Notes: generated by a model from the sequence alone, not told the origin. 64,000 nucleotides of DNA from Chloroflexota bacterium (GCA_005880795.1 VBGP01000007.1:60067-124066); one strand, 5' to 3'; shown: positions 28,504-37,937, numbered from the stretch's first letter. A program made the numbers and translations.

Positions 28504-29399
28504 CAGGCCTCCGCCGCGAACCACGCGCCGCGAAGCTGAAAGTTTCCCCTGCGAATCGCCGATGCCCCCTTCACCGCCCGAATCGCCACGTAAGCGACAA
28601 AGGAGACAGTGCTGATAAAGAACCCCACGGGGAGGTCGCTGAAGTACGCGAGGGCCACCCCGAGCCAGGTGAACCCCAGCGACAGCAGGACGCTCAGGGC
28701 CAGCGCGCGCACTGGCCGCGCGGTGAGCTGCAGCGCTGAGGCTCCGGGTGCGACGAGCAGGGCAAAGATCAGGAGCGTACCCACGATCTGCACGGTGATC
28801 GCGACGGAGAGGGCGACGATGACGAGAAACCCGATGGACAGCAGCCGCACGTTCACCCCGCGCGCCTCAGCCACGTCCGGGTCGACTGTCGCGAAGACCA
28901 GCCGTCGGCCGAAGATGGCCAGCGCGCCGAGGCCGAGCAGCGCCACGACGAAGGTGAGCTGAACGTCTCGATCGGAGATTCCGAGGATGGTTCCGAACAG
29001 GAAGCCGTAGATGCCCGCGGCGCTGCCCGCGTAGAGGCGGAAGAAAAGCAGGCCGAGCCCGAGCGAGAAGGCGAGGATCGAGCCCACTGCTGCAGACTCC
29101 GCGCGATGGCCCGCATCGACGTTGCGTCCCACCCAACCGATGCCAAGCGCGGCGGCGACGCAGAAGGCGACCAGGCCAAAAACAGGAGCGACGTGGACGA
29201 GGACGGCACCCGCCGCGCCCGGAAAGCCGACCTGCGACAGCATGTGCGCCGCGAAACTCTGACCGCGCAGCACCACGAAATACCCGGCCGCCCCGGCGAG
29301 CAGGGCGACCAGCGTGCCCGCGACAAACGCGTTCTGCATGAAGTGGAACTGGAGCAGCAGCTGCACGTCTGCGACCAGATCCCACGAAGGCCCCTGCAC
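28503..29399 (-). CDS. Metal ABC transporter permease (ZnuB-like), second copy
   Basis: FMQNAFVAGTLVALLAGAAGYFVVLRGQSFAAHMLSQVGFPGAAGAVLV; VQIVGTLLIFALLVAPGASALQL; GTG start at 29399 overlaps ATPase stop; N-terminal ORF extension to 30383 is out-of-frame shadow. Confidence 0.9.
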   Translation of the reverse strand: MQGPSWDLVADVQLLLQFHFMQNAFVAGTLVALLAGAAGYFVVLRGQSFAAHMLSQVGFPGAAGAVLVHVAPVFGLVAFCVAAALGIGWVGRNVDAGHRAESAAVGSILAFSLGLGLLFFRLYAGSAAGIYGFLFGTILGISDRDVQLTFVVALLGLGALAIFGRRLVFATVDPDVAEARGVNVRLLSIGFLVIVALSVAITVQIVGTLLIFALLVAPGASALQLTARPVRALALSVLLSLGFTWLGVALAYFSDLPVGFFISTVSFVAYVAIRAVKGASAIRRGNFQLRGAWFAAEA

Positions 29400-30187
29400 T
29401 AGTGATCGACGGGGTGATAGCTGACGGGCTCGTGCTGCCCGACCACGACGAGGCGGCCGTCGCTCGTCCTGAGGACCTCGACCGGTGCGCCGTAGAGCCG
29501 GGTCAGCGTCTCGGTCCGGATCACCTCTTCCGGCCGGCCGCAAAGCACGTGTCCCCCCGCGACGTAAACGACCCGATCGACGAAGGGCAGGATGGGGTTG
29601 ATGTCGTGGGCGACCAGGAGCACCGTGACGAGGTGCCTCTGGCAGATGGTTCGGATCAGGTCGGAGATCGCCTGCTGGTTGTTGAGGTCGAGACTCTCCA
29701 GGGGCTCGTCGAGCATCAGCATTCGCGCCCCCGTGACCAGCGCCTGCGCGATGAGGATTCGCTGCTGCTCGCCGCCTGAAAGCTCGCCGATCGGCCGGCC
29801 GGCGTAGGCGGTGGCACCCACCAGCTCGATCATCTCCCCCACCTTCGCCTCCTTGGTGCGCGAGGGGAGGGGCACGCCGAGCCGGTCGCCATCGAGGCCC
29901 AAGCGCACCAGGTCGAGAGCACGGATCCTGAGGTCGGGGTCGAACCTGCGGCGCTGCGGCAGGTAACCGACCTGATCGTTGCCGCGGCGGACCGTACGCC
30001 CAAAGACCCGCGCCGTGCCTGCGCTCAGCGGGACGACGCCTAAAAGCGCCTTCAACAAGGTGGATTTGCCCGCTCCGTTCGGACCGAGGATGGCGACGAA
30101 CTCGCCGGCCGCCACCTCCAGGCTCGCATCCCGCCAGACGAGCTGACCGCCCAGGGAGACACTCGCCCGCTCGAGCGCGACCGCCAT
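29399..30187 (-). CDS. Metal ABC transporter ATP-binding protein (ZnuC-like)
   Basis: MAVALERASVSLGGQLVWRDASLEVAAGEFVAILGPNGAGKSTLLKALLG; GELSGGEQQRILIAQALVTGARMLMLDEPLESLD. Confidence 0.92.
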   Translation of the reverse strand: MAVALERASVSLGGQLVWRDASLEVAAGEFVAILGPNGAGKSTLLKALLGVVPLSAGTARVFGRTVRRGNDQVGYLPQRRRFDPDLRIRALDLVRLGLDGDRLGVPLPSRTKEAKVGEMIELVGATAYAGRPIGELSGGEQQRILIAQALVTGARMLMLDEPLESLDLNNQQAISDLIRTICQRHLVTVLLVAHDINPILPFVDRVVYVAGGHVLCGRPEEVIRTETLTRLYGAPVEVLRTSDGRLVVVGQHEPVSYHPVDH

Positions 30188-30224
30188 CCCACCCCCCTTC
30201 TGATCCACCGCCACCCCGACCAAG

Positions 30225-30278
30225 ATGCGCAAGATTATTGCACAAGACATATGCGCAAGCCGCATGCGCAAGCCGCAT
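30225..30278. promoter_or_regulatory. Putative Zur/Fur operator region with repeated ATGCGCAAG units
   Basis: ATGCGCAAG at 30225-30233; 13-bp tandem repeat ATGCGCAAGCCGC at 30251-30263 and 30264-30276 giving ATGCG-N5-CGCAT dyads; lies between divergent znuC-like and fur/zur-like genes. Confidence 0.72.
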
Positions 30279-30291
30279 ATACTTGGCCCAG

Positions 30292-30678
30292 ATGCCCCGC
30301 CCCAGCCCGGTGACCGACGAGGTGCGCCGCCTGTTCGAGATCCAGGAACGGCATGCGTGGTCGATCGACGAGCTGCACGACACGGTCCGCTCCTCGCTCG
30401 GATCTGCCGACTACTCGTCGGTCTTCAGGGCCGTGAGCATGCTCGAGAAGCAGGGTTTGATCGACCGCATCGACCTGGGCGAAGGCCACGCCCGCTTCGA
30501 GCTGCGCGACGACCATCACGAGCACATCCGCTGCGACAGCTGCGGGCGCGTGGCGGAGGTTCCGGTCTGCGTCCTCGACGACGCCGCGGCGCAGGTCCAG
30601 AGCCTCACCGGTTACAGGGTGCTCAGCCACCAGGTCGTGTTCGGCGGTCTGTGCCGCGAGTGTGCGGCCCGCGCGTAG
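30292..30678 (+). CDS. Fur family transcriptional regulator (probably Zur)
   Basis: AWSIDELHDTVRSSLGSADYSSVFRAVSMLEKQGLIDRIDLGEGHARFELRDDHHEHIRCDSCGRVAEVPVC; genomic pairing with Zn ABC operon. Confidence 0.9.
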   Translation: MPRPSPVTDEVRRLFEIQERHAWSIDELHDTVRSSLGSADYSSVFRAVSMLEKQGLIDRIDLGEGHARFELRDDHHEHIRCDSCGRVAEVPVCVLDDAAAQVQSLTGYRVLSHQVVFGGLCRECAARA

Positions 30679-30845
30679 TTACGTTGTCGGCGAGACCTGG
30701 ACTTTGAGGCCCGTCCCGGCCAGGAAAGCGTCGATAGCCTTGGGGTAGTCGTCGAGCGAGAATCGATTGGTGATCATCGCCTCTGAATCGATGACGCCCC
30801 TGGCGAACAGGGTCAACGCTCGCTCGAAGCTGTGCAGGACGGCGA
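30679..30845 (-). pseudogene. C-terminal remnant of a zinc-type alcohol/polyol dehydrogenase
   Basis: Minus-strand translation: SLAVLHSFERALTLFARGVIDSEAMITNRFSLDDYPKAIDAFLAGTGLKVQVSPTT*, matches the C-terminal tail pattern of MDR alcohol/sorbitol dehydrogenases; no N-terminal domain upstream. Confidence 0.75.
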
Positions 30846-31729
30846 GCGAGCGCCTGGACTACCGCCACAACCTCACCGCGAGCAGTCTCCGAAGATCGGA
30901 CGGCCGGAGCGCCACGATCGGCGTCGTCCTCGAGGATGTTTCCAACCCTTTCGCCTCGGCGCTGCATCGGTCGATCGAGGACGTTGCGGTGCGGCGTGGC
31001 GTGCTCGTCTTTGCCGGCAGCTCCGACGAAGACGAGGACAGGGAACGAAAGTTGATTTCAGCGTTCGCCTCCAGGCGGGTCGACGGCCTGATCATCCAGC
31101 CCGCGAGCCATGATCACAGCTACCTGCTGACGGAACGCAAGGTGGGTACGGCGATCGTGTTCGTGGACCGCCCGGCAGGTTTTTTCGACGCCGATACGGT
31201 GCTCACCGACAACGCGGCCGGCGTGCGCCGCGGGATGCGGCACCTGATCGCGCACGGCCATCGCAGAATCGGATACCTGGGTGACCTACACACGATCGCC
31301 ACGGCCGCCGAGAGGCATCGCGGGTACGTGCAGGAGCTCGCCGCGCAGAAGATCCAGCTGGATGAACGGCTGGTGCGCCTGGACCTGCATGGAATCGAGA
31401 AAGCCGAGGCGGCGGTCACCGAAATGCTGGCCGCCTCACCAAGACCGACCGCGCTGTTTGCGGGACAGAACCTGATCACGATCGGCGCCTTCCGTGCGAT
31501 GCGGCACCTCGAGCTGCACAATCGGATCGCCCTGGTCGGCTTCGACGACTTCCTGCTCGCGGACCTCCTCGAGCCTGGGATCACGGTCATCGCCCAGGAC
31601 CCCGCGGCAATCGGGCGCACAGCCGCGGAGATGTTGTTCCGCCGCCTGGATGGTGATCGATCGCCGTCGGAACACCACACCGTCGTGACCCAGATGATCA
31701 CCAGGGGTTCGGGCGAGATCCGTCCGTGA
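30845..31729 (+). pseudogene. LacI-family regulator lacking its N-terminal HTH (truncated or chimeric)
   Basis: Homology begins at ERLDYRHNLTASSLRRSDGRSATIGVVLEDVSNPFASALHRSIEDVAVRRG, immediately C-terminal of the usual HTH; upstream in-frame residues are antisense of the ADH remnant. Confidence 0.75.
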
Positions 31730-32640
31730 TCGTCGTCTGCGGCGAAGCGCTGATCGACATGATCCACAACGGCGACGGCACGCAGCGGGCGGCGCCAGGC
31801 GGAGGACCGTTCAACACGGCCCGAGCCCTTGCGAGGCTCGGCGTCCCCACCGCATTTCTCGGACGCCTTTCGACCGACGCTTTTGGACGCGACCTGGCCG
31901 GCCTGCTCGAAGATGACGGCGCGGACCTGCGCTTCGCGACGCTCGGTCCGGAGTCGACCACCATCGCGGTCGCCGACGTCGACAGCGAGGGTCTCGCCGA
32001 GTACGAGTTCCTCATCCAGGGCACCTCGGCGCCAAACCTGACGCCGGAGATGCTTCCGCAGGGTTTTGACGCGAACGTGAGCGCGCTCCACCTCGGCACG
32101 CTTGGGCTTGTCCTCGAGCCGATGGCCTCTACGTTGGCCGGGCTGGCCGAGCGCGAGAGCGGCCGCCGGCTTTTGATGCTCGACCCCAACATCAGGCTCG
32201 GGCTCATCCCGGAGGACGAGTACCGCGAGCGCCTGCGCACCGTGATTGCGCAAAGCACGATCGTGAAAGCCAGCGATACAGACGTGGCCTGGCTGTATCC
32301 GGAGGTCGATCACGAACGCGCCGCGGATCGCCTCCTCAATGAGGGCGTGCGGCTGGCCGTCGTGACTCTCGGCGCAGACGGCGCGTTTGGCGCCCACCGC
32401 GACTTCCGAGTGAGGGTCGCCGCGCCGCAGGTGGAGGTCGTGGACACCATCGGGGCGGGCGACGCATTCGGGGCCGCGCTGTTGGCGTGGCTCCATGACC
32501 AGGGCTGCCTGAACCCGGAGCTCAGCCTGGAGGAGGACGAACTGCGCGCGGCCCTCGAATTCGCATGCCTGGCCGCCGCCATCACCTGCACGCGGGCGGG
32601 TGCCGACCCGCCTCGCCGATCGGAGATGCTCCCCGGCTGA
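31726..32640 (+). CDS. PfkB family carbohydrate kinase (fructokinase-like)
   Basis: VVCGEALIDMIHNGDGTQRAAPGGGPFNTARALARLG; VEVVDTIGAGDAFGAALLAWL. Confidence 0.92.
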   Translation: MIVVCGEALIDMIHNGDGTQRAAPGGGPFNTARALARLGVPTAFLGRLSTDAFGRDLAGLLEDDGADLRFATLGPESTTIAVADVDSEGLAEYEFLIQGTSAPNLTPEMLPQGFDANVSALHLGTLGLVLEPMASTLAGLAERESGRRLLMLDPNIRLGLIPEDEYRERLRTVIAQSTIVKASDTDVAWLYPEVDHERAADRLLNEGVRLAVVTLGADGAFGAHRDFRVRVAAPQVEVVDTIGAGDAFGAALLAWLHDQGCLNPELSLEEDELRAALEFACLAAAITCTRAGADPPRRSEMLPG

Positions 32641-32646
32641 CCGTCG

Positions 32647-33462
32647 CTACCGAGCTAGCGCGCGCTTGTAGCGCTCGGCGGATCGACGCACGGCGTTCTT
32701 GCCGTCGGACCTCACGTTGCGGTCCCACCACGCGCCATAGATGCGGTCGAACTCGAACGGCTCGACGGCAGCCACTATGCGCTCGATCTCGGTCGCCGGC
32801 AGCGGGATGTAGTTCGGGTAGCTGTACATGAAGCTGACCCACCTCCTGTCCTGCGCGACCTGGAGGATGTCGCCGCTCAGGAGCGCGCCGCGGCCGCCCG
32901 CACCCCCGGGCCAGTGCATGACCGTGCCACCTTCGAAATGCCCTCCCGCCCGAATCAGGGTCATGCCGTCCCACAGGGTTTTCGTCTCACCGCTCCACGA
33001 CTCGATGCATGGATCGGTTCGCATCACCCACCGCGCGTCTGCCGTATGCAAGAAGACTGGCGCGTCGAATGCCCTGCTCCACTCCACGATGGATGAGTAG
33101 TAGTGGGGATGCGAGATCGCGATCGCGCGGATGCCGCCGAGGTCCCGCAACGCAGTGATGGTGGCGTCGTCGATCACGGTGATGCAGTCCCAAAGCAAAT
33201 TGCCTTGGGGAGAACGAACGACCAGCGCGCGCTGGCCGATCGCAAACGACGGTTCGGTGCCGATGCCGACCAGGCCCAGGTCGTCACGCAGCTGGTTGTG
33301 ATGCTTCTCACGCAGCTCCTCCAGGGTCGTCCATCGCTGGCCGCCCCACCCGACGTACTGCCGCTCGTCTTCGCAGATGGGGCAGCGCTGAGGGGTGTCA
33401 ACCGTGGGCGCGAATTGGACGCCGCAGGCTGCGCAGATGTGACACCGTGCCTCGCCTTTCAT
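32647..33462 (-). CDS. MBL-fold metallohydrolase with N-terminal zinc ribbon/rubredoxin-like segment
   Basis: MKGEARCHICAACGVQFAPTVDTPQRCPICEDERQYVGWGGQRWTTLEEL; GIRAIAISHPHYYSSIVEWSRAF. Confidence 0.83.
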   Translation of the reverse strand: MKGEARCHICAACGVQFAPTVDTPQRCPICEDERQYVGWGGQRWTTLEELREKHHNQLRDDLGLVGIGTEPSFAIGQRALVVRSPQGNLLWDCITVIDDATITALRDLGGIRAIAISHPHYYSSIVEWSRAFDAPVFLHTADARWVMRTDPCIESWSGETKTLWDGMTLIRAGGHFEGGTVMHWPGGAGGRGALLSGDILQVAQDRRWVSFMYSYPNYIPLPATEIERIVAAVEPFEFDRIYGAWWDRNVRSDGKNAVRRSAERYKRALAR

Positions 33463-33574
33463 ATCCGCAATGTAGCGCCCTAGTTGCGGACCAGCCCCTC
33501 CCCATGAAGGGGGAGGAGCTAGATCCAACCCGTCAGCCGTTTCCTATTTAGGAATCTCTGGAGGGAGCGTTCGA

Positions 33575-34117
33575 ATGCATATACGGCTGCCTCGCCTGAG
33601 GCGTCCTGTCGTGACGGTTTTTGGGGCCGCCGCATTCGGGGCGCTGCTCGCGGGCGCGGGGCCGCAGGTGCCCACCATGCTGGACCGCCCTTCGTGTCTA
33701 GACACAGTGATGAGGGCGGTGGCGAGCGACCGGGCGGTGGCCGGAACCTACAACTGCTTTGACAGCAATCTTCAGATGGGGCTTCAGTCGGTCGGCATCG
33801 ATTCCGACAGCGCGTTTGCGGCCCGGATCGGCCAGGACGGTGACTACCGCTTTGTGCACAAGACTGAGGACGGGGGCTACGTCTACGAGTTCGACCGTCC
33901 AACCACGCCCCATGACAAATTCAAGGGTGTGGTGGTTGCGCTGGGGTTGCCCGAGACATCGGCCGACATGCGCGGCGGGAAGCTGGGGGCGGCGTTGACG
34001 GTGAGGCGCGACCTTCGCGCCGCATGGGCCGAGATCTCCGGCAAGACGCAGAATGCGGAGAGCAAGCTGTATACGTTTTACGTGGGTGCGGACGGCAAGA
34101 TCACAGCCGTCAAGTAG
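33575..34117 (+). CDS. Putative secreted hypothetical protein
   Basis: Signal-like N-terminus MHIRLPRLRRPVVTVFGAAAFGALLAGAGPQ; no recognised domain. Confidence 0.62.
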   Translation: MHIRLPRLRRPVVTVFGAAAFGALLAGAGPQVPTMLDRPSCLDTVMRAVASDRAVAGTYNCFDSNLQMGLQSVGIDSDSAFAARIGQDGDYRFVHKTEDGGYVYEFDRPTTPHDKFKGVVVALGLPETSADMRGGKLGAALTVRRDLRAAWAEISGKTQNAESKLYTFYVGADGKITAVK

Positions 34118-34149
34118 GACCCCTCGGCCGATCACTCTCGCCCGTTACC

Positions 34150-35495
34150 ATGAGCGTCAAATTCGCGTCCTAGATCCGCCGCCGCAAACCAAGGTCCGCC
34201 TCGGTCAGCGCTCCGAGGGGGCCTTTGATCAGTTCCAGCGGGACCGGCTGGGGTTCTTCCGACGCTGTGCCGAGACTTCTGAGGTCGTCCCGTTTCGGTT
34301 TGGCGCCGATGACGTCCTCGTCGTGAGCCGGCCTGAGCTCGTCAACGACGTGCTCATGACTCACCGCGACGACTTCAGCAAGGCCTACCTGACGAGCATC
34401 ATGCATCCGCTGCTGGCGGGAAGCCTGCTCCTCGTCGACAGCGACAGCTGGCTGCATCAGCGAAAGCTGATGCTGCCGGGATTTCATCGCGAGCGGCTCG
34501 ATGCATACGCCACCGTGATGGCGCAGGAAGCCGAGCGCGCCTCCGCAACCTGGACGCCCGGACAGCACCGAGACATCCACTCCGACATGATGCGAATGAC
34601 TCTCCAGATCGTGACCCGCACTCTGTTCGGCATCGACTTCTCGAACGCAGTCGGAGTTGCGGAACGACTTGTCTCGACGGTGATGGATGAGTTCAACCGC
34701 CGGATCGCAAGCCCGGTCAGGCTGCGATTCCCCGTCCCGAGCATGCGCACGCTCCGCCTGTTTCGATCGATGCGCGAGCTCGACGTGATCGCTTATCAGG
34801 CGATTCGTGAACGTCGCGCCAAGCCGCAGCCAGACCTGCTTTCGATGCTGGTCGAATCCAGGGACCAGGACGGACGGCCGATGAGTGATCGAGAGGTCCG
34901 CGACGCATGCCTTGCGGTCTTCTTCGCCGGCCACGAGACCACGGCATGTCTTCTGTCCTGGACCTGGTACGTGCTGGCCCGGCACGAGGACGTTCAAAGC
35001 AAGATCCTGGCTGAGCTGTCCCGAGCGGGCACCGACCCCGGCGAGTCACCGGCGGTGCTGGTCCAGCGCCTGCCTTATACGCAAGCCGTGCTCAACGAGG
35101 TCCTCCGCCTCTACCCGCCGGCCTACGCTTTCGGGCGTCGCGCCCTGAGGGCTACAACGGTCGGTGCTAACCCAGTCCCGGCGGGTACGACCGTGCTGAT
35201 GAGCCCGTGGGCGATGCACCGTGACCCGCGCTTTTTCGAAAACCCCGACAAGTTCGTCCCCGAACGATGGCAGGACGGTCTCGCTTCGCGGCTGCCGAAG
35301 TTCGCCTATTTTCCCTTCAGCAGCGGTCCGCGCCGCTGCATCGGCAGCTCCTACGCAATGATGGAGGCGACGATCGCGATCGCGACCATGCTGCCTCGAT
35401 TCAAGCTGCTGTCCGGCGTCGAGGTCGAGGCGGCGCCGTCGATCACTCTCCGGCCCGCCGGGGGCATGCCCATGACCGTGGCGGTGCGCAGCTAA
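34150..35495 (+). CDS. Cytochrome P450
   Basis: I-helix AVFFAGHETTACLLSW; ExxR EVLRLYPP; heme motif FPFSSGPRRCIGSSYAMMEA; start codon not determined. Confidence 0.93.
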
Positions 35496-35535
35496 CAAGG
35501 CCCCAAGACGCGTCGCCTGCTGCAATATTTCCGCC

Positions 35536-36222
35536 ATGCCCGCGGAACACGTGCTGCCGCTCGTGGTCATCGCCGCGGTCATTGCGGCGGTGCTGTTTGC
35601 GGCCCGCCGCCGGCCCGGGCACTGGGTCGACCACGGGGCTCGGGTGGTGGCGGTTGCGGTTGTCGTGGCGGAGGTCGGGTGGTGGGTGATCACCATCGCC
35701 CAGGGCACCTGGACGGTGCGTTGGAGCCTCCCCCTTCACCTGTGCGAGGCGGGTTGCTTCCTTCTCGCGGCCGCGTTGTGGTGGCGGGCTCGATTCGCCT
35801 TCGAGACCAGCTATTTCTGGGGACTCGGCGGCACCCTGCCGGGCCTGTTCACACCTGACATTCCCGGCCATTTCCCGCAGCCGGTGTTTTTCCAGTACTA
35901 CACCGAGCACGGACTCATCGTCCTCGGGGCCCTTTACCTCGTGGTCGCGCTCCGCATGCGACCGGCCAGGCGGGCGGTGCTCAGGGTTTCAGTCTTCACG
36001 GGCATCTATGCAGTCGCGGTCGGAGCGGTCGATTACTTCACCGAGGGCAATTACCTGTTCTTGCGGAACATCCCGCCGACGCGGACCTTCCTCGACTACA
36101 TGGGTCCGTGGCCCTGGTACATCCTCACGCTGACCGTTCTGGCGATCGTCGTTTTCAACCTGCTGTACCTTCCCTTCGCGCGTTCAACGCGCGCTCCAGC
36201 GATGGCCGAAACGACCGCCTGA
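35536..36222 (+). CDS. YwaF/TIGR02206-like integral membrane protein
   Basis: LPLHLCEAGCFLLAAALW, FWGLGGTLPGLFTPDI, FFQYYTEHGLIVLGALYLV, NYLFLRNIPPTRTFLDYMGPWPWYI. Confidence 0.83.
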   Translation: MPAEHVLPLVVIAAVIAAVLFAARRRPGHWVDHGARVVAVAVVVAEVGWWVITIAQGTWTVRWSLPLHLCEAGCFLLAAALWWRARFAFETSYFWGLGGTLPGLFTPDIPGHFPQPVFFQYYTEHGLIVLGALYLVVALRMRPARRAVLRVSVFTGIYAVAVGAVDYFTEGNYLFLRNIPPTRTFLDYMGPWPWYILTLTVLAIVVFNLLYLPFARSTRAPAMAETTA

Positions 36223-36225
36223 CGA

Positions 36226-36522
36226 TCAGCGCTCGTTTCTCTTGCCCGCGCCCCCGATCGACAGGATTGATCCCGCACTGCCGATGCTCAGGATCGAGCC
36301 CGCGCTGCCGATGCTCAGGATCGATCCCGCGCTGCCGATGCTCAGGATCGAGCCGGCGCTGGCGATCGAAAGGATCGAGACAGCACTGAACAGGCTGGCG
36401 GCGCTAAGCAGGCTGTGCGAGCTGTAGGCGCTCGCGACGCTCGACCGGCTTCGCCAGCTTGGCAGCTCCAGCCGCCGCTGCCATCGACCGATCGCCGCCA
36501 GCATCAAAAACCCGCGTGGCAT
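36226..36522 (-). CDS. Nonapeptide-repeat protein (SAGSILSIG)n
   Basis: MPRGFLMLAAIGRWQRRLELPSWRSRSSVASAYSSHSLLSAASLFSAVSILSIASAGSILSIGSAGSILSIGSAGSILSIGSAGSILSIGGAG. Confidence 0.62.
   Translation of the reverse strand: MPRGFLMLAAIGRWQRRLELPSWRSRSSVASAYSSHSLLSAASLFSAVSILSIASAGSILSIGSAGSILSIGSAGSILSIGSAGSILSIGGAGKRNER
36254..36388. repeat. Five 27-bp tandem repeat units
   Basis: Units at 36254, 36281, 36308, 36335, 36362 (e.g. ccgatgctcaggatcgagcccgcgctg), each encoding one nonapeptide. Confidence 0.88.
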
Positions 36523-36553
36523 TGAGGGGCATCGTACCGATCATCCTTATTCG

Positions 36554-37540
36554 ATGCGCAAGATCGACGCGTTCGCGCACATCCTTCCAAGGAAATATCG
36601 GGATCGGCTCGAGCGTCAGCTCGAGGGCGCGATCTCGAGCCGGCAGCTTCGCTACTACCGAGAAGGCGTTTTCGACTTCGATCCGTCACTGACCGACCTG
36701 GACGCGCGGTGGCGAAGCCTCGAGGCTTTCGCGGACTACGCGCAGGTGCTTGTGCTTGCGGTCCCGCCGCTCGAAGAGACAGGCCCGCCGGCTGTCGCCG
36801 CCGAGCTCGCCCGACTCGCCAACGACGAGATGGCCGAGCTCGTGCAACGGCATCCGGACCGGTTCGTCGGATTTGCTGCGGCGCTGCCTCTCAACGACAC
36901 GGAGGCCGCGCTCGAGGAAATTGACCACGCGGTGAATGAGCTGCATGCGTTGGGCGCGCAGGTCTACACGAACATGCTGGGCACGGCGCTCGACGATCCC
37001 CGATTCGAACCCATCTTCGCCAGGATGGAAAGCATGGGTCGGACGGTCTGGCTTCATCCCACCCGCAACGCGACCTGGCGGGACTACCCCACGGAAACGG
37101 AATCCGATTACGGGCTGTGGTGGTCGATCGGCTGGCCCTACGAGACCGCCGCGGCGCTCTCGCGCCTCGTCTACTCAGGCACGATGGAGCGCCATCCGAA
37201 CCTCAAGCTGATCGCGCACCACGGCGCGGGCATGGTTCCACATTTCTCTGCGCGGCTCGCGATGGGTCCTGGCTTTCGCCAGGTCAAGGACCTGCTCCCG
37301 CGACCGCCTCTCGACTACTTCCGCCGGTTCTACGCCGACACGGCGCTGTTCGGTGCACCGCACGCTGTCCGCTGCGTCCTGGATTTCTTCGGATCGGACC
37401 ACGTGGTGTTCGGCACGGACATGCCGCTCGGGCCGGCGGGCACGATCAAAGCGACGATCGCCGACATCGATGCTGCGGGACTGCCGGACAAGGATCGCTC
37501 GACGGTGTACGCGGACACCGCCGAGCGGCTGTTCCTCTAG
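36554..37540 (+). CDS. Amidohydrolase family protein (ACMSD-like)
   Basis: MRKIDAFAHILPRKY; HPDRFVGFAAALPLNDTEAALEEIDHAV; WLHPTRNATWRDYPTE; LIAHHGAGMVPHF; VVFGTDMPLG. Confidence 0.9.
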   Translation: MRKIDAFAHILPRKYRDRLERQLEGAISSRQLRYYREGVFDFDPSLTDLDARWRSLEAFADYAQVLVLAVPPLEETGPPAVAAELARLANDEMAELVQRHPDRFVGFAAALPLNDTEAALEEIDHAVNELHALGAQVYTNMLGTALDDPRFEPIFARMESMGRTVWLHPTRNATWRDYPTETESDYGLWWSIGWPYETAAALSRLVYSGTMERHPNLKLIAHHGAGMVPHFSARLAMGPGFRQVKDLLPRPPLDYFRRFYADTALFGAPHAVRCVLDFFGSDHVVFGTDMPLGPAGTIKATIADIDAAGLPDKDRSTVYADTAERLFL

Positions 37541-37878
37541 CGGCTCCGCGACCCGGGCTTTTCAGCCCTGATCTCGATGCCGTATTTCTTGGCCGCGGAT
37601 TTGATCCGGCGCCAGGCGGCGTTGCGCTCGGCCTGGCTGACGCCCTCGACCTGGTTGAAGCGCGCGACCGCGTTCCGGACGTGACGCGGGTCGGTCAGCG
37701 GCTCTTTCCGCTCCTTGGGGAACGCGAACTTGCTGGACGGGATCTCGCGCTCCGCGCGTGAGCTCAACGGGTGCTTGCCTCGCTTTGGCGCCGCGCCCTT
37801 ACGACGGCGCGCTGCCGAAACCGAGACTGCCTTCTTGATGTTCCGCCTCGCGGCAGTCTTCTGTCGTGTCGTCGCCAT
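37537..37878 (-). CDS. Small basic DUF6582-like protein
   Basis: MATTRQKTAARRNIKKAVSVSAARRRKGAAPKRGKHPLSSRAEREIPSSKFAFPKERKEPLTDPRHVRNAVARFNQVEGVSQAERNAAWRRIKSAAKKYGIEI; ATG at 37878; ORF extension to 38214 overlaps xylB and is rejected. Confidence 0.82.
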   Translation of the reverse strand: MATTRQKTAARRNIKKAVSVSAARRRKGAAPKRGKHPLSSRAEREIPSSKFAFPKERKEPLTDPRHVRNAVARFNQVEGVSQAERNAAWRRIKSAAKKYGIEIRAEKPGSRSR

Positions 37879-37937
37879 GCAGTTACCTCCCTTCGTTGGG
37901 GTTTCACTTAAGAAACGCATCGACGAGAGGTCGATAC

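Noticed and set aside
29400-30383. N-terminal extension of the 28503-30383 ORF
   Set aside because: Out-of-frame reading of the znuC-like ATPase; the permease starts with GTG at 29399.
31120-32496. 458-aa minus-strand ORF
   Set aside because: Antisense to LacI and PfkB genes; no recognisable family.
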